Positions 1-5,060 of a stretch of 6,464 nucleotides of DNA are shown piece after piece. The notes under the pieces were generated by a model. The model was not told the origin of the DNA. It did no database searches and saw only the letters and a list, made by a program, of their open reading frames with translations. Every line of letters starts with the position of its first letter. Position 1 is the first letter of the stretch. The DNA is from Methylovulum sp. Lineage in GTDB: Bacteria > Pseudomonadota > Gammaproteobacteria > Methylococcales > Methylomonadaceae. The stretch is from assembly GCA_016919605.1 (NCBI GenBank), contig JACXTQ010000061.1:1-6464 (forward strand). Reading direction: 5' to 3'. The position numbers and the translations under genes are program-made.

Positions 1-47
1 GCCAAATAAAATCCAAATCCAAAATATCAAAATATTAAGCTAACTGT
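1..47. other. A+T-rich noncoding stretch before the CTI fragment
   Basis: All three forward frames contain stops here and the composition is clearly more A+T-rich than the rest of the window, with short ATCCAAA-like reiterations near 11-30. It reads as intergenic DNA fused to a gene fragment rather than as the interior of CTI. No promoter boxes with convincing spacing were found. Confidence 0.4.
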
Positions 48-836
48 TTGATGCTTCAACACTTCCCGCTTTATCCCGGAATATCCCGAATCACGCCAAA
101 CATTAACCTAAAGCACAATATGGACTTTTTGCGTATGGAAGGCGAAGAAAATGTCCTGGCTTTTTTGCCGCTGTCGATGCGTGGCACGGTGCAGGATAAA
201 TGGTACCGCAACGCACCTGACACTGTGTTGGCCCATTTGCACTCTAACCGGCGGTTGTATTTTCAAAATACCGGCATCCTTTATAAAACCCAGGAGCCGT
301 GGCTTGAATTTACGGGGCTTTGGAAACAGCATCTCAAACCCGTGCTGGACACTCGCTACGAGTTGACCGACACCACACTGCCATCGGCTCTCAGTTTACT
401 GAAACAATTGGCCGCGCTTAAGGGCAAAGCCGTGTCTTACCTGCCCGAAACCGTGTTCATTACCATCACTGATACGCAACAACAAGCGCATCATTTCACC
501 CTGCTGCGCAATAGTGCGCACAGCAATGTCTCCGAACTGTTCAAAGAAGATGACCGCCGTTTGCTCGATGAAGACACGCTGACGCTGGTACCTGGCTTTC
601 TGGGCGCCTACCCGAACGCCTTTTATCGCTTAGGTGTGCATCAACTGCCCAACCTGATCGAAACGATAAAACAGCTCAACTCTAAAGAGAGTTACACCGA
701 CCTGAGTGCCCGTTTTGCAATCCGGCGCACCAACCCGCAATTTTGGTCACACACCGATATGCTCCATGCCGCTTACCGCAAAAGCTTTCCGATAGAAGCA
801 GGGTTGTTTGATTTTAACCGATTTGAGAATAGGTAG
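48..836 (+). CDS. C-terminal fragment of fatty acid cis/trans isomerase (CTI), probably a truncated gene
   Basis: CTI is a periplasmic c-type haem enzyme that converts cis to trans unsaturated fatty acids in membrane phospholipids, which stiffens the membrane under solvent or heat stress. The 262 codons match the C-terminal third of the family. Visible signatures are FLRMEGE (27-33), NSAHSNV (155-161), VPGFLGAYPN (181-190), FAIRRTNPQFW (223-233) and the terminal AGLFDFNRFENR. Full-length CTI is roughly 750-790 residues with a CxxCH haem site near its N-terminus. That site and about 500 residues are absent here. An in-frame TAA at 36-38 and stops in the other two frames close the upstream side, so the missing part does not continue leftward by a simple frameshift. 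The start shown is TTG at 48 followed by ATG at 51, with no clear ribosome binding site; ATG at 120 is an alternative. Family identity is firm. Whether the fragment is expressed is unknown, and it is most likely a pseudogene remnant. Confidence 0.8.
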   Translation: MMLQHFPLYPGISRITPNINLKHNMDFLRMEGEENVLAFLPLSMRGTVQDKWYRNAPDTVLAHLHSNRRLYFQNTGILYKTQEPWLEFTGLWKQHLKPVLDTRYELTDTTLPSALSLLKQLAALKGKAVSYLPETVFITITDTQQQAHHFTLLRNSAHSNVSELFKEDDRRLLDEDTLTLVPGFLGAYPNAFYRLGVHQLPNLIETIKQLNSKESYTDLSARFAIRRTNPQFWSHTDMLHAAYRKSFPIEAGLFDFNRFENR

Positions 837-891
837 GGTTTTAGTTTTGCCGGCATAGGTTATGGGGTGTTGCTTAATCAGCTTCTGACTT

Positions 892-910
892 TATACTGAA
901 TGTCAGTATA
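892..910. promoter_or_regulatory. Perfect 8-bp inverted repeat with 3-nt spacer
   Basis: The arms are TATACTGA (892-899) and TCAGTATA (903-910), separated by ATG. The arms are exactly complementary. No T-run follows, so it is not an intrinsic terminator. The size and spacing fit an operator for a dimeric regulator, or the end of a small mobile element. No intact downstream gene remains to show what it would control. Confidence 0.35.
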
Positions 911-1034
911 GCCTAGACGCATTTTCCAATTTAAATGAAGCGACTCGTTTGTTAAAGCAGCTGCGGTCGGGACAGTGGATGGCCACTGAGGCAAAAGCAT
1001 TGTCAATAAAGACCCGTTTGGCGGAGTTGACTTG

Positions 1035-1050
1035 GAACCAATCTTGGTTC
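1035..1050. repeat. 7-bp inverted repeat with 2-nt spacer
   Basis: GAACCAA (1035-1041) and TTGGTTC (1044-1050) are exact reverse complements around TC. A two-base loop is too tight for a stable RNA hairpin, so if functional this would act as a DNA dyad. It lies inside the unrecognised coding remnant and may be chance. Confidence 0.25.
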
Positions 1051-1135
1051 AGCAAGACATAGTTATGCTCGCGGTAAATGCTATATAACCATCACCTTTG
1101 AACAACACGGCTCCCCTCCTGTAAAATAGCCCGCC

Positions 1136-1198
1136 ATGACACCTCAACTAAGCACAGCCCAAAAGGACGCACTGGAAACTCAACACCGGGTGGAAAGG
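1136..1198 (+). pseudogene. Possible IS630-type transposase N-terminal remnant
   Basis: From ATG 1136 the frame reads MTPQLSTAQKDALETQHRVER and then DG. This resembles the start of IS630-family transposases, where a similar opening leads into a DRIKAVLL-like helix-turn-helix segment. Here that continuation is missing: after codon 23 the translation becomes low-complexity and unlike any transposase, although the frame stays open to 1366 and runs antisense into the PepSY gene. There is no purine-rich ribosome binding site. I read it as an internally deleted insertion-sequence remnant. The similarity is recalled from family patterns rather than aligned, so the call is tentative. Confidence 0.3.
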
Positions 1199-1262
1199 GA
1201 CGGTCAAGCTGTTCAAGGTGCCGCTTCTTCGATGCGGGCTAACACATCGTCTGGTAGTAATC

Positions 1263-2936
1263 TCAACCGTTTATGCTCTCACTGTCAAGTTGTGGTTTTT
1301 CCAATGTTTGCCCGTTCGGGTATCTGGCCTTACGGACAGTTTTTTTGTCGGACACGGTCTTTTTAAACCCAAACGTTTGTTTAAGCCGTCTCCAGCCTAT
1401 CACTAAGGAACTGACGCTGAGAACCAAACCAAACGCCACCCATACTAACATCCACACATCCCACAACGGGCGATATTTGAGCCAGCCAAAATCCCAATGA
1501 TGCAGGGCGGAATAAGCCCAGCGCATAACCCGCGCACTTGTGTCCAGTTTGGCAAGCAGTTTGCCATCTTGCGGGTCGATATAAAAAAGTGTGCCGACAT
1601 TGTCGGCCAATTGTACCCGCAACACGGGCAACGGTTTTTCCACCCAACCTTGATCTTGCCTAGGGTAATAGTAACTGTCATAGTCATTTAAAAGCGCTTG
1701 GCTTTCCACAGCGGTGTTGGCGGCGATGCGTCTGACCGCCGCCAACACAGAAGGTTGGTCAAAGTGGTTTTTGCCGCCACCTTCTAGTGCTTGTGGCAGC
1801 CGCTGACCATCGCGGGTGACGGCCAATAAAAGCGCTTCGCCGCCTAAATGTTTCCAAGCCAGTTCGACCACATCGGCCCCGTCAACAGCTGTCGCCAGTT
1901 CAAGTGGCAGGATGGGCTGCCAATGGTACATAACTTGAGGCAAAATGTTGCCTAAATAACGGTTAATTTCTTGACGGTTCGGATTTACTTGGGAAAATAT
2001 TTTCCCAGGGTTAGTGTCAAGAAACCCGCTTAACGCCCAAAAAAACATTAAACTCCCTCCCAGCAACCCGCTCCAAAAATGCCATTTAAACCAGGATTCG
2101 CGATAAGGTTGTGTCCGGCCTTGCGAATAAGTCGCTTTGCCGCCAAAACCGGGCCGCCAACGCAACCAGCCGACAATCAGGCCTGTCAATGTCGCCACCG
2201 TTGCTGACAAGCCCAGCCACATCTGCACATCGGTGCGTGATTTCCCCAAACCGATGGCATCCAATGGCTTCAACAAATGCAGCCAATTGCCGACCCAGTA
2301 GAACGCCCGCCCTAAACGGGTGGAGGAGTGCAAAACTTCACCTGTCCGTGCGGAAATCAATAACTCGCCACCATCATCACCTACGGCTATACGATGGAAA
2401 GGGCTTAATGCGTCCTGATTGCGCAGCATAATCGTTTTATCAATGGTCGCCAAATAGCTTGCTTGCGCCAGATCACGGCCTTGATCCGCTTCGTACCAGT
2501 GTTCGGCGATTTTTAAAGCCTGATCGGGCGTGCTCTTATGTAAGGAACCATCCAAGGCGGACAAGGCCAAACGCTGGCCTTTATTGTCCTCAATCAACCA
2601 CAAGGGTTCACCCGCACTGCGGACCAATCGGGCATCAACAATATTGGCGGACGCCTCATCGCCTGGTTTGCCGCCACTTTTGGTTTTAGATTCGGGGTCG
2701 GGTTTTGCGGCGGCTTTGCGTTGCCCGGCACTAATCTCCAAGGCCTCACCCAAACTCAACCAGCCGAATTCAGGCGCTAAGGTTTCGGCATGAGCCAACT
2801 GTTGGGCGCGATTTTGCGTGATGGTGGGTGAATACATAATCACCAAACCGGAAAAAAACCACATCAACATAAAGAGTGCCAAGGCAATGCCAACCCAGCG
2901 GTGAACCTCAAATAGCAGACGTTTCAATCGTTTCAT
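1263..2936 (-). CDS. PepSY-associated transmembrane protein, FoxB-like putative haem-bearing reductase
   Basis: This is a 557-residue inner-membrane protein of the PepSY_TM family. Four membrane helices are visible near residues 13-35, 239-258, 287-306 and 492-514, with two large periplasmic segments between helices 1-2 and 3-4. Histidines sit at the membrane edges: H12 in EVHRWVG, H220 in NWLHLL, H286 in FKWHFWSG and H479-H480 in ALHHWDFGW. In FoxB-type members (known family biology) such histidines ligate two haems and the protein reduces ferric siderophores. Whether this protein reduces iron or another partner is inference. The ATG at 2936 is preferred over the longer ORF start at 2984, because AAGAG lies a few bases upstream and HRW then falls at the usual N-terminal position. 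The C-terminal tail of about 35 residues is highly charged. It is the last gene of the operon, 62 nt after the cytochrome c4 gene. Confidence 0.85.
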   Translation of the reverse strand: MKRLKRLLFEVHRWVGIALALFMLMWFFSGLVIMYSPTITQNRAQQLAHAETLAPEFGWLSLGEALEISAGQRKAAAKPDPESKTKSGGKPGDEASANIVDARLVRSAGEPLWLIEDNKGQRLALSALDGSLHKSTPDQALKIAEHWYEADQGRDLAQASYLATIDKTIMLRNQDALSPFHRIAVGDDGGELLISARTGEVLHSSTRLGRAFYWVGNWLHLLKPLDAIGLGKSRTDVQMWLGLSATVATLTGLIVGWLRWRPGFGGKATYSQGRTQPYRESWFKWHFWSGLLGGSLMFFWALSGFLDTNPGKIFSQVNPNRQEINRYLGNILPQVMYHWQPILPLELATAVDGADVVELAWKHLGGEALLLAVTRDGQRLPQALEGGGKNHFDQPSVLAAVRRIAANTAVESQALLNDYDSYYYPRQDQGWVEKPLPVLRVQLADNVGTLFYIDPQDGKLLAKLDTSARVMRWAYSALHHWDFGWLKYRPLWDVWMLVWVAFGLVLSVSSLVIGWRRLKQTFGFKKTVSDKKTVRKARYPNGQTLEKPQLDSESING

Positions 2937-2998
2937 ATGTTCTCTTTTGCATCCGAAATAAGGCTGTAACGCATTTTTCGCCAAAAAAATGGGGTTTG

Positions 2999-3742
2999 TT
3001 ACAAACCGGAAATATAATTGGCTAAGGCTTCAATTTCATCATCGGTCAATGGCTTGGCGATTTTATTCATCACGCCATTAGGGCTGTTGGTACGTTCACC
3101 GAGTTTCCAATTGACCAGTTGTGCGCGTAAATAATTTTTGTTTTGCCCACCTATCACCGGATAGATCACATTGCCGGCAAGGCCACCCTTGCCGTTGTCG
3201 CCATGGCAACGGTTACAAGGCTCAACCTCCCTGCCCTTATCACCTTCAAAAAATAATTTTCGGGCCAATGGATAATCTTGTGTATGCTGGCCTTGCATGA
3301 TCTGTTTGCTGGCGAAATACGCCGCTATATCCGTCATATCAGACCCGCCCAAATCCTCGGCCATGATAGACATTACCTCGTGTTGACGCGCACCTGACTG
3401 GAAATCATGCAATTGCTTGACAAGGTAGCTGGCATATTGCCCGGCATGTTTGGGAATCCGGCTATCCGTATTATTACCATCTTCACCATGGCATTCTTGA
3501 CAACGTTCCGAAGCCGAAATGATGTTACCCACAATGGGATTGCCGGGGCCGGCGCGTTGGGCATTAGCTTCCATAAAATTGTCCGCCAATACCGTTGGCA
3601 CCGAAACAACGGACACTAACAAGCTAAAAAAAAGCCAGCGTCCTGGCCGCCACGACAGATTGCTACCATAAAACCCTATTAATGCAAATAGCCCGATATA
3701 GCGGAATTGACGTTGGTTTCTTACAAAAAAATAAGCGGCCAA
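2999..3742 (-). CDS. Dihaem cytochrome c4-like periplasmic protein
   Basis: Two cytochrome c domains are arranged in tandem, each with a haem-binding motif: RCQECHG (bases 3488-3502) and PCNRCHG (bases 3203-3217). The axial methionines are probably in the HEVMSIM segment for domain 1 and in GVMNKIAKPL for domain 2. Repeats such as AGQYASYLVKQLHDFQSG and GGQNKNYLRAQLVNWKLG are typical of cytochrome c4, an electron carrier between quinol-oxidising complexes and terminal acceptors. The hydrophobic run WLFFSLLVSVVSVPTVLA followed by DN marks the export signal. The start is unclear. The longest ORF begins at ATG 3811 but overlaps the peroxiredoxin gene by 50 bp and gives an implausible 76-residue leader. 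TTG at 3742, with TTAGGTAA upstream and 19 nt after the previous stop, is used here. CTG at 3656-3658 would give the most normal signal peptide. Family and mature protein are secure. Confidence 0.85.
   Translation of the reverse strand: MAAYFFVRNQRQFRYIGLFALIGFYGSNLSWRPGRWLFFSLLVSVVSVPTVLADNFMEANAQRAGPGNPIVGNIISASERCQECHGEDGNNTDSRIPKHAGQYASYLVKQLHDFQSGARQHEVMSIMAEDLGGSDMTDIAAYFASKQIMQGQHTQDYPLARKLFFEGDKGREVEPCNRCHGDNGKGGLAGNVIYPVIGGQNKNYLRAQLVNWKLGERTNSPNGVMNKIAKPLTDDEIEALANYISGL
3203..3217 (-). other. Haem-binding CxxCH motif, domain 2 of the c4-like cytochrome
   Basis: The codons read C-N-R-C-H on the minus strand. This is the second canonical haem attachment site. Confidence 0.9.
3488..3502 (-). 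other. Haem-binding CxxCH motif, domain 1 of the c4-like cytochrome
   Basis: The codons read C-Q-E-C-H on the minus strand. This is the first of two canonical c-type haem attachment sites in the cytochrome c4-like protein. Confidence 0.9.
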
Positions 3743-3761
3743 TTGGCTGTTACCTAATCGG

Positions 3762-4337
3762 CTAATGCCGGGTCGTGAGCTGTTGGACAACTTCGAGCGC
3801 CTTATCAACATTTTCCTTGGCTTTAAGGCCGCCTATGCTTGCGGCTATTTTACCGTCAGGCGTGACAATGAACGTGGTGCGCTCTGAAAAACCGTGATTG
3901 ATGTCATTGCCACGGGTATCTTTTTTGCCGGGTGCAGCTTCCCGCACTGTCAATTCGTAGGCTTTGCTGATAGTGCCGCCTTCATCCGCCGCCACCGGAA
4001 ATTTGCCCGCACAAAACTCAGGATCGGCTGAAAATTCATTGAGCCTGGCGATATTATCCAAAGACACGCCCACAATGCTCGCCCTAGCGGCGGCAAACTT
4101 GTCGTAGTTCACGGCGAAGCTATGTGCCTGCAAATTACAGCCATTAGTGAATGCCGATGGATAGAAGTAAACCACAACAGGGCCTTTTTTCAGCGCGTCT
4201 TGTAGGGAATAAGCGAAAGTTTTGCCTGCTTGCGAGGCTTGGACTTTAAAATCAGGGGCATTGGCACCTTCTTTCAAAGCGGCATTAACGGATAGGGCAA
4301 CGCCGGTTAACAGGCCGGCCAGTAAAAATCGTTTCAT
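3762..4337 (-). CDS. Periplasmic peroxiredoxin (AhpC/TSA, BCP-like)
   Basis: This 191-residue thiol peroxidase would reduce hydrogen peroxide or organic peroxides through a reactive cysteine. The start MKRFLLAGLLTGVALSVNA is a clear signal peptide (cleavage about 19/20), and ATG 4337 has an excellent AAGGAG six bases upstream, so the 32-codon N-terminal extension of the longer frame is rejected. The active-site loop YFYPSAFTNGC carries the family pattern PxxxTxxC, with peroxidatic Cys67. Classical BCP enzymes often have a resolving cysteine five residues later; here that position is His72. The only other cysteine is Cys109 in DPEFCAGKFPVAAD, a possible resolving residue. The rest of the thioredoxin-like fold, including the ERTTFIVTPDGKI strands, is complete. 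It lies 10 nt after the cytochrome c'-like gene, and its ribosome binding site abuts that gene's stop codon, which suggests translational coupling. Confidence 0.88.
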   Translation of the reverse strand: MKRFLLAGLLTGVALSVNAALKEGANAPDFKVQASQAGKTFAYSLQDALKKGPVVVYFYPSAFTNGCNLQAHSFAVNYDKFAAARASIVGVSLDNIARLNEFSADPEFCAGKFPVAADEGGTISKAYELTVREAAPGKKDTRGNDINHGFSERTTFIVTPDGKIAASIGGLKAKENVDKALEVVQQLTTRH

Positions 4338-4350
4338 CTGCACTCCTTTA
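4338..4350 (-). promoter_or_regulatory. Strong ribosome binding site overlapping the upstream stop codon
   Basis: The minus strand reads TTTAAAGGAGTGCAG before ATG 4337. The TAA stop of the cytochrome c'-like gene (4350-4348) runs directly into AAGGAG, six bases before the peroxiredoxin start. This fixes the peroxiredoxin start and suggests coupled translation of the pair. Confidence 0.75.
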
Positions 4351-4734
4351 AAGCGGTTTATAAGTATCGTGGCAAGCGGTATCGCAAGCCTTGGAAATTT
4401 CAATAGCTTTGTTTGACGCGGCCTCGTAATCATTGGCTTCGATAAATTTGACTATTTCATCGGCCATAACTTCGTAACGTTTGGCATCGGTCACGGCATC
4501 GGCGGCATTGCCGCGTTTTTCAAAAAAACCTTCGACCAGCTTGAAGGACTTTTGCATGTCCTTGGCAAGCGCGATGGCGGCATTGGCATCTTTGTTGGTG
4601 ATATTATCTTGGAGGTTATGGGCGTTGGTATCTATAGCCTCCATCAACTCTTCGAAATCGAATTCGGCTTCGGCGTAGACAATACCCGTCGCCAGCATCA
4701 GCATAATCCCGTAGAGCTTTATCGTTTTACGCAT
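4348..4734 (-). CDS. Small exported cytochrome c'/c556-like helical protein with CxxxCH motif
   Basis: This is a 128-residue protein whose start MRKTIKLYGIMLMLATGIVYAEA is a signal peptide. The mature part of about 105 residues is almost entirely helical and resembles the four-helix class II cytochromes c (c'/c556), which carry haem at a C-terminal CxxCH. Here the C-terminus reads KACDTACHDTYKPL: the cysteines (C117, C121) are separated by three residues, not two, followed by H122. Direct codon reading (TGC GAT ACC GCT TGC CAC) confirms this. Either the protein binds haem by a non-canonical motif or it has lost covalent haem attachment. A methionine in FEELMEAI of helix 1 could be the sixth ligand, as in c556. 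ATG 4734 is chosen over 4764 because of the signal peptide and AAGGA eight bases upstream. It is the first gene of the operon, directly before the peroxiredoxin. Confidence 0.75.
   Translation of the reverse strand: MRKTIKLYGIMLMLATGIVYAEAEFDFEELMEAIDTNAHNLQDNITNKDANAAIALAKDMQKSFKLVEGFFEKRGNAADAVTDAKRYEVMADEIVKFIEANDYEAASNKAIEISKACDTACHDTYKPL
4369..4386 (-). other. Atypical CxxxCH motif
   Basis: On the minus strand these six codons read C-D-T-A-C-H. The family norm is CxxCH, so there is one extra residue between the cysteines. The reading frame continues normally to the TAA at 4348, with the conserved-looking DTYKPL tail, so it is not a frameshift artefact. Confidence 0.8.
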
Positions 4735-4753
4735 ACTTGTGATCCTTATCAAG

Positions 4754-4770
4754 GGCGGATCCAAGCCGCC
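4754..4770 (-). promoter_or_regulatory. Short hairpin in the operon 5' leader
   Basis: GGCGG (4754-4758) and CCGCC (4766-4770) form a five-pair all-GC stem with a 7-nt loop. In the predicted transcript it ends about seven bases before the ribosome binding site of the cytochrome c'-like gene and could affect translation or mRNA stability. Confidence 0.3.
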
Positions 4771-4789
4771 AAAATTTCGGGTTTGCCCG

Positions 4790-4818
4790 TTTATATCGTG
4801 CCAAGCCTGCCTTGCCGA
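4790..4818 (-). promoter_or_regulatory. Candidate sigma70 promoter for the redox operon
   Basis: On the minus strand a -35 box TCGGCA (4818-4813, four of six consensus bases) and a -10 box TATAAA (4795-4790, five of six) are separated by exactly 17 bp. Transcription would begin near 4783 and leave a leader of about 48 nt before ATG 4734. The -35 box lies inside the palindrome at 4805-4833, so a protein bound there could control access. Prediction by eye only. Confidence 0.4.
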
Positions 4819-4833
4819 CTAGGTAAGGCAGGC
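4805..4833. repeat. 29-bp imperfect palindrome overlapping the candidate promoter
   Basis: The arms GCCTGCCTTGCC (4805-4816) and GGTAAGGCAGGC (4822-4833) pair at 11 of 12 positions around the 5-nt centre GACTA. On the minus strand it is not followed by a T-run. On the plus strand a short TTTT lies about five bases further on, but no plus-strand gene ends nearby. Its overlap with the -35 region favours an operator; an RNA stem-loop in readthrough transcripts is the alternative. Confidence 0.5.
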
Positions 4834-4886
4834 TATCGGTTTTCTATTAGCCCTTTTTCTTGCAATATACACCCCGTCAGCTTTTG

Positions 4887-4920
4887 ACCCGTATCGGGTA
4901 AACTGGAGCTTGTTTCTCCA
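4887..4920. repeat. Two adjacent short stem-loops
   Basis: ACCCG-TAT-CGGGT (4887-4899) is followed four bases later by TGGAG-CTTGTTT-CTCCA (4904-4920). Each stem has five pairs. Neither has a terminator-like T-run. Confidence 0.3.
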
Positions 4921-5060
4921 ACCTGATCTGCCGTAGTGTCCCGTAAAACTATGGCTAAGGGTTTTCGTAACCTAGGTGCTTACCCAATATTAACTTAGGA
5001 ATGTGCATAAAATAAGCTTTTCAAATGCCACCATAACCCGCATTGTTTAAGCGGTGACCA

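Larger units (their letters stand above)
889..1062 (+). pseudogene. Start-less coding remnant, 57 codons, unrecognised
   Basis: After an in-frame TGA at 886-888 the frame stays open for 57 codons and ends at TAG 1060-1062. The central part, NEATRLLKQLRSGQWMA, followed by about 25 more residues, has ordinary protein-like composition and an amphipathic helical pattern. It has no ATG until codon 31 (979) and no ribosome binding site, so it cannot be a complete gene. I do not recognise the family. It could be the C-terminus of a lost gene or simply a chance open frame. The 8-bp dyad at 892-910 lies at its start. Confidence 0.25.
837..1262. other. Gene-poor junction region with coding debris
   Basis: This stretch of about 425 bp lies between the 3' end of the CTI fragment (+) and the 3' end of the PepSY gene (-). 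It contains no intact gene. It holds a start-less coding remnant (889-1062), two dyads (892-910 and 1035-1050) and a transposase-like ORF start (1136 onward). No hairpin followed by a T-run was found after either flanking stop codon, so no intrinsic terminator can be supported for CTI or for the PepSY operon. The mixture of fragments suggests past deletion or transposition at this site. Confidence 0.5.
4735..5060. other. Intergenic region between the DUF1501 gene and the redox operon
   Basis: This stretch of 326 bp lies between two minus-strand genes and has no credible coding frame. It contains a candidate promoter (4790-4818), a 29-bp imperfect palindrome (4805-4833), a 5' leader hairpin (4754-4770), two adjacent short stem-loops (4887-4920) and the palindrome ACCTAGGT at 4970-4977. 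No clear intrinsic terminator for the DUF1501 gene was found, because none of the hairpins is followed by a T-run on the minus strand. Confidence 0.6.

Noticed and set aside
1136..1406. Plus-strand open frames running into the PepSY gene as real genes
   Set aside because: Beyond the first 23 codons they show no protein-like pattern and run antisense to a well-supported gene.
2111..2793. Plus-strand open frames antisense to the PepSY gene
   Set aside because: Shadow frames of a conserved coding sequence with no ribosome binding site or recognisable domain.
2937..2984. N-terminal extension of the PepSY protein to an upstream start
   Set aside because: The extra 16 residues are not family-like, while ATG 2936 has a good ribosome binding site and places the HRW motif correctly.
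3602..3660. Frameshift at the 8-T run to rescue an ATG start for the c4-like gene
   Set aside because: The alternative frame before the run gives a non-hydrophobic peptide unlike a signal peptide, so shifting frame does not help.
4338..4433. 32-residue N-terminal extension of the peroxiredoxin
   Set aside because: It overlaps the cytochrome c'-like gene and precedes a clear signal peptide whose own ATG has a strong AAGGAG.
4796..4803. Possible sigma54 promoter starting TGGCAC on the minus strand
   Set aside because: The -12 element at the required spacing reads AAAC-like instead of TTGC.
4805..4833. Palindrome as an intrinsic terminator of the DUF1501 gene
   Set aside because: No T-run follows on the minus strand and it lies about 230 bp past the stop codon.
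4552..4887. Plus-strand 111-codon frame across the start of the operon
   Set aside because: Antisense to the cytochrome c'-like gene and its leader; no domain and no credible start signal.
4931..4948. GTAGTGTCCCGTAAAAC segment as an insertion-sequence end
   Set aside because: No matching inverted copy or transposase fragment lies within the window.
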